A stretch of 64,000 nt of DNA from assembly GCA_010092695.1 (NCBI GenBank), contig JAADJJ010000001.1, positions 1,364,001 to 1,428,000 on the forward strand, in the 5' to 3' direction. Under the pieces are notes generated by a model. It worked only from the letters and a program-made list of their open reading frames with translations, had not been told where the DNA came from and searched no databases. This document shows, one piece after another, positions 42,953-51,792 of this stretch. Source of the DNA: Enterobacteriaceae bacterium 4M9 (GTDB taxonomy: Bacteria; Pseudomonadota; Gammaproteobacteria; Enterobacterales; Enterobacteriaceae). Made by a program: the position numbers and the translations under genes. Each line of letters starts with the position of its first letter. Within the stretch, counting starts at the first letter, position 1.

Positions 42953-44664
42953 TGAGCGAAAAACATCCCGGACCTCTGGTGGTTGAAGGCAAACTGGCCG
43001 ATGCCGAGCGACTTAAACTGGAAAGTCAGTTCCTGCGCGGCACGATAGCCGAAGATTTGCACGATGGCCTGACCGGCGGCTTTAATGGCGACAATTTTCT
43101 GCTGATCCGCTTTCACGGCATGTATCAGCAGGACGACCGCGATATCCGCGCCGAGCGCGCCGAGCAGAAGCTGGAGCCGCGTCACGCCATGATGCTGCGC
43201 TGCCGTCTGCCCGGCGGCATCATGACCACAAAGCAGTGGCAGGCCATTGATAAGTTTGCCGCGGACAACACCATTTACGGCAGCATTCGTCTGACCAACC
43301 GCCAGACCTTTCAGTTTCACGGCATTCTCAAACATAACGTGAAACCGGCACACCAGATGTTGCACGACGTTGGGCTGGACGCACTGGCGACCGCCAACGA
43401 CGTGAACCGCAACGTGCTGTGCACCTCGAACCCGATTGAATCGCAGCTGCACGCAGAGGCCTATGAGTGGGCGAAAAAGCTCTCAGAACACCTGCTGCCG
43501 CGCACCCGCGCCTACGCCGAAATCTGGCTCGACAAAGAAAAGGTCGCCACCACCGACGAGGAGCCGATTCTCGGGCCGACCTATCTGCCGCGTAAGTTTA
43601 AAACCACGGTCGTGGTACCGCCGCAAAACGACGTTGACCTGCATGCCAATGACATGAACTTCATTGCCATTGCCGAGAACGGCAAGCTGGTGGGCTTTAA
43701 CCTGCTGGTAGGCGGCGGTTTGTCGGTGGAGCACGGCAACAAAAAAACCTATGCCCGCACCGCGAGCGAGTTTGGCTATATTCCGCTTGAGCACACGCTG
43801 GCGGTTGCCGAGGCGGTGGTCACCACGCAACGCGACTGGGGCAACCGTACCGACCGTAAAAACGCCAAAACCAAATACACGCTTGAGCGCGTGGGCGTGG
43901 AGACCTTTAAAGAAGAGGTGGAACGCCGCGCGGGCATTAAATTCGCCCCGGTGCGTCCTTACGAATTTACCGGTCGCGGCGACAGGATTGGCTGGGTGAA
44001 AGGCATTGATGATAAATGGCACCTGACGCTATTTATCGAAAATGGCCGTATTCTTGACTATCCGGGTAAGCCGCTGAAAACCGGCCTGCTGGAAATTGCC
44101 AAAGTACACAAAGGTGATTTCCGCCTGACCGCTAACCAGAACCTGATTGTGGCGGGCGTGCCAGAAAAAGAGAAAGCGAAGATTGAAAAGCTGGCGCGTG
44201 GGCACGGGCTGATGGCAGCCACAACGCCGCAGCGCGAGAACTCGATGGCCTGCGTCTCTTTTCCAACCTGCCCGCTGGCTATGGCCGAGGCAGAACGCTT
44301 CCTGCCGCAGTTTGTCGATAAGGTGGAAGCGGTAATGACCAGCCACGGCGTGGGTGATGACCACATTGTGCTGCGCGTGACCGGCTGCCCGAACGGCTGT
44401 GGGCGTGCCATGCTTGCTGAAATCGGCCTGGTGGGTAAAGCGCCGGGGCGCTATAACCTGCATCTCGGCGGCAACCGCATTGGTACGCGCATTCCGCGTA
44501 TGTATCGCGAAAACATCACCGAGCCTGAAATTCTTGGCGTGATTGATGAACTGGTCGGGCGCTGGGCAAAGGAGCGTGAGGAAGGCGAAGGCTTCGGTGA
44601 TTTCACCGTGCGCGCAGGCATCATTCGCCCGGTTCTCGATCCGGCTCGTGATTTCTGGGAATAA
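42952..44664 (+). CDS. cysI: Sulfite reductase [NADPH] hemoprotein beta-component
   Basis: CysI holds the siroheme and coupled [4Fe-4S] cluster where sulfite is reduced to sulfide. It has 570 residues, with two ferredoxin-like sulfite/nitrite reductase half-domains. The cluster cysteines are in CVSFPTCPLAMAEA and TGCPNGCGRA near residues 434-483. The substrate-binding arginines lie in SIRLTNRQTFQFHG. It is the second gene of the cysJIH operon. Confidence 0.97.
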   Translation: MSEKHPGPLVVEGKLADAERLKLESQFLRGTIAEDLHDGLTGGFNGDNFLLIRFHGMYQQDDRDIRAERAEQKLEPRHAMMLRCRLPGGIMTTKQWQAIDKFAADNTIYGSIRLTNRQTFQFHGILKHNVKPAHQMLHDVGLDALATANDVNRNVLCTSNPIESQLHAEAYEWAKKLSEHLLPRTRAYAEIWLDKEKVATTDEEPILGPTYLPRKFKTTVVVPPQNDVDLHANDMNFIAIAENGKLVGFNLLVGGGLSVEHGNKKTYARTASEFGYIPLEHTLAVAEAVVTTQRDWGNRTDRKNAKTKYTLERVGVETFKEEVERRAGIKFAPVRPYEFTGRGDRIGWVKGIDDKWHLTLFIENGRILDYPGKPLKTGLLEIAKVHKGDFRLTANQNLIVAGVPEKEKAKIEKLARGHGLMAATTPQRENSMACVSFPTCPLAMAEAERFLPQFVDKVEAVMTSHGVGDDHIVLRVTGCPNGCGRAMLAEIGLVGKAPGRYNLHLGGNRIGTRIPRMYRENITEPEILGVIDELVGRWAKEREEGEGFGDFTVRAGIIRPVLDPARDFWE

Positions 44665-44679
44665 CCACCGGAGGCGACA

Positions 44680-45414
44680 ATGAGTGAACTCAGTTTGCAG
44701 GCGCTTAACGCGCTGACCAAAGAGGAACGCCAGCAGGCGCTAGAGGAAACCAACACAAAGCTTGAAGGCATGACGGCGCAGGAGCGCGTTATCTGGGGGC
44801 TGGATAACCTGCCTGGCGAGTTTGTGCTGTCCTCAAGCTTTGGTATTCAGGCGGCGGTGTGTCTGCATCTGGTGACGCGCGAACGCCCGGATATCCCGGT
44901 TATCCTCACCGATACCGGCTATCTGTTCCCGGAAACCTACCGCTTTATTGACGAGCTGACTGAAAAGCTCGGGCTGAATCTGCGCGTGTATCGTGCGTCC
45001 GAAAGCCCGGCCTGGCAGGAGGCGCGCTACGGCAAGCTGTGGGAGCAGGGCGTGGAAGGCATTGAGCGCTACAACGACATAAACAAAGTCGAGCCAATGA
45101 ACCGTGCGCTGGCTGACCTTAATGCGCAAACCTGGTTTGCCGGGCTGCGCCGCGACCAGTCCGGTAGCCGGGCAGGTTTGCCCGTGCTCGGTGTGCAGCG
45201 CGGCGTATTCAAGCTGTTGCCCATCATCGACTGGGACAACCGCACGGTGTATCAGTACCTGACCCAACACGGTCTGAAGTATCACCCGCTGTGGGATGAG
45301 GGCTATCTATCGGTGGGGGATACCCACACGACGCGCAAATGGGAGCCGGGTATGGCAGAAGAAGAAACCCGCTTCTTTGGGCTTAAGCGCGAGTGTGGGC
45401 TACACGAAGGCTAA
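44680..45414 (+). CDS. cysH: Phosphoadenosine phosphosulfate reductase
   Basis: CysH reduces PAPS to sulfite with thioredoxin. It has 244 residues. The PP-loop nucleotide motif SSSFGIQAAV lies near residue 50, DTGYLFPETY follows, and the single catalytic cysteine sits in the C-terminal KRECGLHEG. The cysteine pairs typical of iron-sulfur APS reductases are absent, so it is a PAPS-type enzyme and needs CysC for its substrate. It starts 15 bases after cysI. Confidence 0.97.
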   Translation: MSELSLQALNALTKEERQQALEETNTKLEGMTAQERVIWGLDNLPGEFVLSSSFGIQAAVCLHLVTRERPDIPVILTDTGYLFPETYRFIDELTEKLGLNLRVYRASESPAWQEARYGKLWEQGVEGIERYNDINKVEPMNRALADLNAQTWFAGLRRDQSGSRAGLPVLGVQRGVFKLLPIIDWDNRTVYQYLTQHGLKYHPLWDEGYLSVGDTHTTRKWEPGMAEEETRFFGLKRECGLHEG

Positions 45415-45421
45415 TGACAGG

Positions 45422-45442
45422 GCGGGCGCATGATGCGCCCGC
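45422..45442. terminator. Hairpin between convergent cysH and iap
   Basis: A 9-bp GC-rich stem GCGGGCGCA / TGCGCCCGC with a 3-base loop lies 8 bases past the cysH stop and 15 bases from the iap stop. No T tract follows, so termination strength is uncertain. Confidence 0.6.
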
Positions 45443-45456
45443 TGTAGCGATAACAC

Positions 45457-46497
45457 TTATTTATCGGCTTTTGCCAGTTCCTTGACCAGCGGCAGCAGCA
45501 CGCGTACTGCATCGCGGCTGCGCGTTTCTATCTGCCCTGGTAGCCATTTATCCAGATGCTGCACGTTGTCGCGCTGCACGCTGTGCCAGCTTGTTCCCTG
45601 CGGGAAGCCCCTGGATTTTGCCCGCTGCTGGTAGCCGTCTTTGTTCCCCAGTGACCAGTTGGTGGCCTCCACGTTCAGTACCGGGATGCCCGCTTTATCG
45701 AACACTTGCGCATCGTTACAGCAGCCGGTGCCTTTGGGTAGCGCAGGGTTCAGGCCGGGATTCATGCTGGCCGCAATGCCGTGCTGGCGTGCAAGCCACA
45801 GCGCCCGGTCGCGGGTAAGCTTTCGCACGGCAACGGGCGTGGTTTGACCGCTGTTAAAATAGAGCCGTTCACCGGTATACAGGCTGTCGAGGTTAATCAC
45901 CAGCAGCGTGTTTTTCTTCTCCTGCTCGCTCATGCGCTCAAGAATATCGCGTGCGCCGAGCATGCCAAGCTCTTCACCGCTGGTCGCGATAAAACGCAGG
46001 CTGTAGTGGGTACGCACATCTTTAAGCCGTTCGGCCAGCTCCAGCATCACGCCCAGGCCGGAGGCGTTGTCATCAATGCCCTGTAAGGCCAGCCCACCGA
46101 GATTTTTATCGTTATCGCTGTCGCTCAGAGGCGACCAGGTATCCAGATGTGACATGATAATAATCTGCTGTGCGCTGCGGCCTTCACGGGCGGCAATCAC
46201 CATGCTGCCCGTCACGTTCTGCCAGGTTTTCTCGCCTTCGCGGCTGGTATAGGCATAGCGGCTGTGAAACTGGCGGGTATCACTTTCATAGCCCCACTTA
46301 AGAAACTGCTGGTGAATATAATCTGCGGCGAGCATTTCAGTGGGAGTGCCGGTCATACGGCCGGGGAAAACGGTGGCGATATGTCGCGCCTGGAAACTGG
46401 CGGTGGTGCCTGGGGCTGTGGTTTGTGCCAGAGTAGGACAGACGCCGCACAATCCCAGGGCCAGACACAGGGCAGGGCGACGCAGAGCGGGAAACAT
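45457..46497 (-). CDS. iap: Alkaline phosphatase isozyme conversion aminopeptidase Iap
   Basis: Iap is a periplasmic zinc aminopeptidase (M28 family) that trims N-terminal arginine from alkaline phosphatase. ATG at 46497 gives 346 residues and a signal peptide of about 24 residues (ALRRPALCLALGLCGVCPTLAQ). Zinc-site motifs are HLDTWSPLSD, DDNASGLGVMLELAE and ATSGEELGMLGA. In-frame ATGs upstream would add residues not in the family. In E. coli a CRISPR array lies near this gene; none is seen here. Confidence 0.93.
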   Translation of the reverse strand: MFPALRRPALCLALGLCGVCPTLAQTTAPGTTASFQARHIATVFPGRMTGTPTEMLAADYIHQQFLKWGYESDTRQFHSRYAYTSREGEKTWQNVTGSMVIAAREGRSAQQIIIMSHLDTWSPLSDSDNDKNLGGLALQGIDDNASGLGVMLELAERLKDVRTHYSLRFIATSGEELGMLGARDILERMSEQEKKNTLLVINLDSLYTGERLYFNSGQTTPVAVRKLTRDRALWLARQHGIAASMNPGLNPALPKGTGCCNDAQVFDKAGIPVLNVEATNWSLGNKDGYQQRAKSRGFPQGTSWHSVQRDNVQHLDKWLPGQIETRSRDAVRVLLPLVKELAKADK

Positions 46498-46773
46498 AGC
46501 GAGTTCATCCATAAAGCAAAAGAATTGGGCGTGGCTAGTATGAAACGAGGCGCTCGCGCCCGCAATTTCAATTCTTCCCAAACGCCAGAAAAAATGCGGC
46601 TTCAGCACTTTTTTTGCGAAGCTTTTTCCATCCTTTATTCCTTTGTGGAACTAATCATTCCAATCAGGAATTTCATAAGAGATAAGCGTGAGACGTATAG
46701 TCCGACCATTCGCTTTATTTATTGACCGGTTATCAGCGCCCGTATGAGAGGCAAACCGGTTTGAGGAAAGGTT
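46498..46773. promoter_or_regulatory. iap-cysD divergent intergenic region
   Basis: A 276-base interval with no gene or repeat array. It must contain the iap promoter on the minus strand and the cysDNC promoter on the plus strand. Near-repeated GGAAT/ATTCC words at 46636-46672 resemble the A/T-rich DNA upstream of other CysB-activated genes, but I cannot define a site. GAGGAAAGG precedes the cysD ATG. Confidence 0.4.
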
Positions 46774-47683
46774 ATGGACCAGAAACGACTCACTCACCTG
46801 CGACAGCTTGAGGCGGAAAGTATCCACATCATTCGCGAAGTGGCGGCAGAATTCTCTAACCCGGTCATGATGTACTCCATCGGCAAGGACTCCTCGGTGA
46901 TGCTACATCTGGCGCGCAAGGCGTTTTTTCCCGGGGACGCTGCCATTCCCGTTGCTGCACGTTGATACCGGCTGGAAGTTTCGCGAGATGTACGAGTTCC
47001 GCGATCGCACGGCGAAAGAGTATGGCTTCGAGCTGCTGGTGCACCGCAACCCGGAAGGCGTGGCGATGGGCATCAACCCCTTTACCCACGGTAGCGCCAA
47101 ACACACCGACATCATGAAAACCGAGGGCCTGAAGCAGGCGCTCAATAAATACGGTTTTGATGCCGCTTTTGGCGGGGCGCGTCGCGACGAAGAGAAATCC
47201 CGCGCCAAAGAGCGTATTTACTCGTTTCGCGACCGTTTCCATCGCTGGGACCCCAAAAACCAGCGCCCGGAGCTGTGGCATAATTACAACGGCCAGATTA
47301 ATAAAGGCGAAAGCATTCGCGTGTTCCCGCTCAGCAACTGGACGGAACTGGATATCTGGCAGTACATCTACCTGGAAAACATCGATATTGTGCCGCTGTA
47401 CCTGGCCGCCGAGCGCCCGGTGCTGGAGCGCGATGGCATGCTGATGATGATTGACGACGACCGCATCGATTTGCAGCCGGGTGAAGAGATTAAGCCACGC
47501 ATGGTGCGTTTTCGCACCCTCGGCTGCTGGCCGCTCACCGGTGCGGTGGAATCTACCGCGCAGACGCTGCCGGAGATTATCGAAGAGATGCTGGTGTCTA
47601 CCACCAGCGAACGACAGGGGCGCGTGATTGACCGCGACCAGTCCGGCTCGATGGAGCTGAAGAAACGCCAGGGTTATTTCTGA
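46774..47683 (+). pseudogene. cysD: Sulfate adenylyltransferase subunit 2, interrupted by a one-base frameshift
   Basis: CysD activates sulfate to adenosine 5'-phosphosulfate with the GTPase CysN. As written, the frame from ATG 46774 encodes the normal first 53 residues (MDQKRLTHLRQLEAESIHII... SIGKDSSVML PP-loop) and then runs into TGA at 46963-46965. The remaining 243 residues continue in the +1 frame from about 46940 (LLHVDTGWKFREMYEF...) to the normal end MELKKRQGYF. Removing one G from the GGGG at 46933-46936, in a run TTTTTTCCCGGGG, restores a 302-residue protein of family length. Everything else is well conserved, so the event is recent or a sequencing error. Confidence 0.93.
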
Positions 47684-47694
47684 GGAGCCGCCGG

Positions 47695-49122
47695 ATGAAT
47701 ACAACTATTGCACAACAGATTGCTGACCAGGGCGGCGTTGAAGCCTATTTACACGCGCAACAGCATAAAAGCCTGCTGCGTTTTCTGACCTGCGGCAGCG
47801 TGGATGATGGCAAAAGCACGCTGATTGGCCGCCTGCTGCACGACACGCGTCAGATTTACGAAGATCAGCTTTCGTCGCTGCATAACGACAGCAAACGCCA
47901 CGGTACCCAGGGCGAGAAGATTGACCTCGCGCTGCTGGTAGACGGCTTACAGGCCGAGCGCGAGCAGGGCATCACCATTGATGTGGCCTACCGCTACTTC
48001 TCCACTGAAAAGCGTAAATTCATTATTGCCGACACGCCGGGGCATGAGCAGTACACGCGCAACATGGCGACCGGCGCGTCGACCTGCGATCTGGCAATTT
48101 TGCTCATAGATGCGCGTAAAGGGGTGCTGGATCAGACGCGTCGTCACAGCTTTATCTCTACGCTGCTCGGCATTCGTCACCTCGTGGTGGCGGTCAACAA
48201 AATGGACCTGGTGGCGTTTTCACAGGACCGTTTTGAAGAGATCAAACAGGAATACCTGAGCTTTGCCGAGCAGTTGCCGGGCACGCTCGATATCCGTTTT
48301 GTGCCGTTGTCGGCACTTGAAGGCGATAACGTGGCAACTCAGAGCGCCAGCATGCCGTGGTACAGCGGCCCGACGTTGCTTGAGATGCTGGAAACCGTGG
48401 AGATTGTGCGCGAGGTGGAAAACCAGCCGCTGCGCTTCCCGGTACAGTATGTAAATCGCCCAAACCTGGATTTTCGCGGCTATGCGGGGACGGTGGCCTC
48501 CGGCCTGGTACGCGTAGGCGAGCGGGTAAAAGTGCTGCCGTCGGGCGTGGAGTCAAGCGTTGCCCGTATTGTCACTTTTGATGGTGATTTGCCGCAAGCC
48601 GGAGCGGGTGAAGCCGTGACGCTGGTGCTTAAAGATGAAATCGACATCAGCCGTGGCGACCTGTTAGTCAGCGCTGAGGCTGACGTGCCTGCGGTGCAGA
48701 GCGCTGATGTGAACGTGGTGTGGATGACCGAGCAGGCGTTGCAGCCAGGCCAGAGTTACGACATCAAACTGGCCGGCAAGAAAACCCGCGCGCGCGTGAA
48801 TGCCGTCGTTCACCAGGTTGATATCAATACCCTTGAAAAGCGCAGCGCCGACAGTCTGCCGCTTAACGGAATTGGCCTGGTCACGCTGACGTTTGATGAA
48901 CCGCTGGTGCTGGACCGTTATCAGGACAATCCGGTAACCGGGGGACTTATCTTTATTGACCGCCTGACTAACGTCACCGTGGGCGCAGGGATGGTCGAGA
49001 CGCCTAAGGTAGAAACACTGGACGCGCCGTCTGAATACAGTGCTTTTGAGCTGGAGCTGAATGCGCTGGTGCGCCGTCACTTCCCGCACTGGAATGCACG
49101 CGACCTGTTGGGGAAACGCTGA
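47695..49122 (+). CDS. cysN: Sulfate adenylyltransferase subunit 1 (GTPase) CysN
   Basis: CysN couples GTP hydrolysis to APS formation by CysD. It has 475 residues in the EF-Tu-like family. GTPase motifs are GSVDDGKSTLIG (near residue 34), the switch region QGITIDVAYRYF, DTPGHEQY and NKMDL. Beta-barrel domains follow. It lies 11 bases after cysD and overlaps cysC by one base, forming cysDNC. Confidence 0.97.
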   Translation: MNTTIAQQIADQGGVEAYLHAQQHKSLLRFLTCGSVDDGKSTLIGRLLHDTRQIYEDQLSSLHNDSKRHGTQGEKIDLALLVDGLQAEREQGITIDVAYRYFSTEKRKFIIADTPGHEQYTRNMATGASTCDLAILLIDARKGVLDQTRRHSFISTLLGIRHLVVAVNKMDLVAFSQDRFEEIKQEYLSFAEQLPGTLDIRFVPLSALEGDNVATQSASMPWYSGPTLLEMLETVEIVREVENQPLRFPVQYVNRPNLDFRGYAGTVASGLVRVGERVKVLPSGVESSVARIVTFDGDLPQAGAGEAVTLVLKDEIDISRGDLLVSAEADVPAVQSADVNVVWMTEQALQPGQSYDIKLAGKKTRARVNAVVHQVDINTLEKRSADSLPLNGIGLVTLTFDEPLVLDRYQDNPVTGGLIFIDRLTNVTVGAGMVETPKVETLDAPSEYSAFELELNALVRRHFPHWNARDLLGKR

Positions 49123-49727
49123 TGGCAGAGCACGACGAGCACGTGGTCTGGCATCCGCACCCGGTCACACGTGAAGGTCGTGAGCAGTTGCACGGCCATC
49201 GCGGCGTGGTGCTGTGGTTTACCGGGCTTTCTGGCTCCGGTAAATCCACGGTGGCCGGGGCGCTGGAAGAGGCGCTGCACGAGGTAGGCGTCAGTACCTA
49301 TTTACTTGACGGCGACAACGTGCGCCATGGCCTGTGTCGTGATTTAGGTTTTAGCGACGATGACCGGCGCGAAAACATCCGCCGTGTGGGCGAGGTGGCA
49401 AAACTGATGGTGGATGCCGGGCTGGTGGTTCTGACGGCGTTTATCTCGCCGCATCGCGCCGAGCGCCAGATGGTGCGTGAGCTGGTGGGCGAGGGGCGAT
49501 TTATTGAGGTGTTTGTCGATACGCCGCTTGCGGTGTGTGAAGCTCGTGACCCAAAAGGACTGTACAAAAAGGCCCGTGCGGGTGAGTTGCGTAATTTTAC
49601 CGGCATCGATTCTGCCTATGAAAAGCCAGAAAAGGCTGAAATTCATCTTGATGGCGAACAATTAGTAACAAATTTAACCCGCCAATTGTTAGACCTGTTG
49701 CGTCAGGACGATATCATCAAATCCTGA
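49122..49727 (+). CDS. cysC: Adenylyl-sulfate kinase CysC
   Basis: CysC phosphorylates APS to PAPS, the substrate of CysH. It has 201 residues. The P-loop is GLSGSGKST near residue 35, followed by LDGDNVRHGL and the FISPHRAERQ phosphosulfate region. It overlaps the end of cysN (TGATG), so it is translated with it. Confidence 0.97.
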   Translation: MAEHDEHVVWHPHPVTREGREQLHGHRGVVLWFTGLSGSGKSTVAGALEEALHEVGVSTYLLDGDNVRHGLCRDLGFSDDDRRENIRRVGEVAKLMVDAGLVVLTAFISPHRAERQMVRELVGEGRFIEVFVDTPLAVCEARDPKGLYKKARAGELRNFTGIDSAYEKPEKAEIHLDGEQLVTNLTRQLLDLLRQDDIIKS

Positions 49728-49779
49728 GAGCCGGGCCGGGCTACCCATTGGCCTGGCCTGTCAGTTTACAGGACTCGTT

Positions 49780-50103
49780 ATGCGCAATAGCTCCCAGCCT
49801 CTGCTTACCCAGGCTGACACATTATCAGACACGGAATATACCGCCTGGTCATTGCCTGGTGGCGTTATCGGCTTTGTCTCGTGGCTGCTGGCGCTTGGGT
49901 TTCCCTTCCTGATGTACGGGTCTAACACCCTGTTTTTCTTTCTCTATACCTGGCCTTTTTTTCTGGCGCTGATGCCGGTCGCTGTCGTGGTTGGCGTAGC
50001 GCTGCATTCGCTACTGGCACGTCGTCTGTTACTGAGCTGCATCGCAACGTTATGCGGCGTGGGGGCAATGTTTGGCGTACTTTTTCTGTGGCTGATGAGC
50101 TGA
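49780..50103 (+). CDS. ygbE: Inner-membrane protein YgbE (DUF3561)
   Basis: A 107-residue membrane protein with three hydrophobic segments (about residues 25-45, 47-75 and 80-105), matching the DUF3561/YgbE family in the same place between cysC and ftsB in E. coli. Function is unknown. It is 52 bases after cysC and may be read from the same transcript. Confidence 0.9.
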   Translation: MRNSSQPLLTQADTLSDTEYTAWSLPGGVIGFVSWLLALGFPFLMYGSNTLFFFLYTWPFFLALMPVAVVVGVALHSLLARRLLLSCIATLCGVGAMFGVLFLWLMS

Positions 50104-50270
50104 CATACTTCAAAGCGTAACAGTCTATGCCCAATCATTACCGCAGGCGCAGGGTGCGCATCCGGGCACATTCTGTGGTAAATTCTGCTGCACTTCTTTG
50201 AATATCGCAGAGCCTGATAGAGTCCGATGATGAGTGATGGAATAATGGCGCCGTTTAATCCGGGGGCAAA

Positions 50271-50582
50271 ATGGGTAAACTAACGCTGCTATTACTGGCT
50301 TTATTGGCCTGGCTACAGTATTCACTGTGGTTTGGTAAAAATGGCGTCCATGATTACACGCGCGTGCGCGAAGATGTTCAGGCGCAACAAGCGACCAACG
50401 CCAAACTCAAATCGCGTAACGACCAGCTTTTTGCCGAAATCGACGACCTGAACGGCGGGATTGAGGCGATTGAAGAGCGCGCGCGCAACGAACTGAGCAT
50501 GACCAAACCCGGGGAAACGTTCTATCGCCTGGTGCCGGATTCCTCAAAGCGGAACTGGCGGTCAGGGCAAAATAACCAATAA
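50271..50582 (+). CDS. ftsB: Cell division protein FtsB
   Basis: FtsB joins FtsL and FtsQ in the divisome and helps activate septal wall synthesis. It has 103 residues, as in E. coli. One membrane span at residues 4-21 precedes a periplasmic coiled coil (about 30-70) rich in heptad leucine and glutamine, ending in the conserved ARNELSMTKPGETFYRLV. It is first in the ftsB-ispD-ispF-truD-surE-pcm run. Confidence 0.96.
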   Translation: MGKLTLLLLALLAWLQYSLWFGKNGVHDYTRVREDVQAQQATNAKLKSRNDQLFAEIDDLNGGIEAIEERARNELSMTKPGETFYRLVPDSSKRNWRSGQNNQ

Positions 50583-50602
50583 CCAGACTCAGGTCCTCAC
50601 AA

Positions 50603-51313
50603 ATGTCACAAACCGTCAGGGATGTCATCGCTGTGGTGCCAGCCGCCGGGATTGGCAGCCGCATGCAGGCACAGTGCCCTAAACAATATCTCACCATCGG
50701 TGATAAAACGATTCTTGAGCACGCCATCGCGGCGCTGCTGCGCCATCCGCGTGTGCAAAAGGTGATTGTGGCCGTAAGCCCCGATGACTGCTGGTTTGAT
50801 ACGCTGGCGCTGGCGGCTCTCCCACAGGTGCAAAAAGTGACCGGTGGCGCACAGCGCGCCGATTCGGTGCTGGCAGGCCTTAATGCCGCAGGCAATGCCG
50901 ACTGGGTGTTGGTGCACGATGCCGCCAGGCCTTGCCTGCATCCTGACGATCTCACCCGACTGCTGGCGGTGACTGAGCGCAGTCGTGTAGGCGGGATCCT
51001 GGCAAGCCCGGTACGCGACACCATGAAGCGCGGTGAACCAGCCGCCTCACGCATTGCCCACACCGTCGCGCGTGATGATTTATGGCACGCGCTCACGCCG
51101 CAATTTTTCCCGCTTGAACTGCTGCGCGAGTGCCTTATCCGCGCGCTGGACGACGGGGCAACCATCACCGATGAAGCCTCTGCGCTGGAATACTGCGGTT
51201 TTCACCCCGAGCTTGTGAGCGGGCGAGCAGACAACATTAAAGTCACGCGCCCGGAAGACCTGGCGCTGGCGGCCTTTTACCTTACCCGGTTACAAAAAAC
51301 GGAGAATAACTGA
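50603..51313 (+). CDS. ispD: 2-C-methyl-D-erythritol 4-phosphate cytidylyltransferase
   Basis: IspD joins CTP and methylerythritol phosphate in the non-mevalonate isoprenoid pathway. It has 236 residues. The nucleotide-binding motif is PAAGIGSRMQAQCPKQYL, with the conserved VHDAARPC and ITDEASALE regions. It overlaps ispF by one base (TGATG). Confidence 0.97.
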   Translation: MSQTVRDVIAVVPAAGIGSRMQAQCPKQYLTIGDKTILEHAIAALLRHPRVQKVIVAVSPDDCWFDTLALAALPQVQKVTGGAQRADSVLAGLNAAGNADWVLVHDAARPCLHPDDLTRLLAVTERSRVGGILASPVRDTMKRGEPAASRIAHTVARDDLWHALTPQFFPLELLRECLIRALDDGATITDEASALEYCGFHPELVSGRADNIKVTRPEDLALAAFYLTRLQKTENN

Positions 51314-51792
51314 TGCGTATCGGACATGGTTTCGACGTTCATGCTTTTGGCGGCGAAGGCCCGATAGTTATCGGTGGCGTACGTGTGCCTTTTGAAAAAG
51401 GGCTGCTGGCTCATTCTGACGGCGACGTTGCGCTGCATGCGCTGACCGATGCCCTGCTGGGCGCTGCCGCGCTGGGTGATATCGGCAAACTGTTCCCGGA
51501 CACCGACCCGGCGTTTAAAGGGGCCGACAGCCGTGCCTTGCTGCGCGAGGCCTGGCGGCGTATTCAGGATAAAGGCTATCGACTGGGTAACGTAGACGTC
51601 ACTATTATCGCTCAGGCGCCTAAAATGGCGCCGCATATAGCACAGATGCGTGTGTTCATTGCCGAGGATCTTGGCTGCCATATGGACGATGTGAACGTGA
51701 AAGCGACCACCACCGAGAAGCTTGGTTTTACCGGGCGCGGCGAAGGGATTGCCGCAGAAGCCGTGGCGCTGCTGTTTAAGGCCCAGGCGTGA
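51313..51792 (+). CDS. ispF: 2-C-methyl-D-erythritol 2,4-cyclodiphosphate synthase
   Basis: IspF cyclises the CDP-methylerythritol phosphate derivative to the cyclodiphosphate with release of CMP. It has 159 residues. The family starts RIGHGFDVHAFG with zinc ligands Asp and His, then HSDGDVALHALTDALLGAAALGDIG. It is placed between ispD and truD with overlapping ends, as in E. coli. Confidence 0.97.
   Translation: MRIGHGFDVHAFGGEGPIVIGGVRVPFEKGLLAHSDGDVALHALTDALLGAAALGDIGKLFPDTDPAFKGADSRALLREAWRRIQDKGYRLGNVDVTIIAQAPKMAPHIAQMRVFIAEDLGCHMDDVNVKATTTEKLGFTGRGEGIAAEAVALLFKAQA

Noticed and set aside
46933..46965. Programmed frameshifting as a normal feature of cysD
   Set aside because: No cysD I know uses it; the downstream frame lacks typical stimulatory structure that I can see, and the CCCGGGG run is a common site for base-calling errors. 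Left as a low-probability alternative under the finding.
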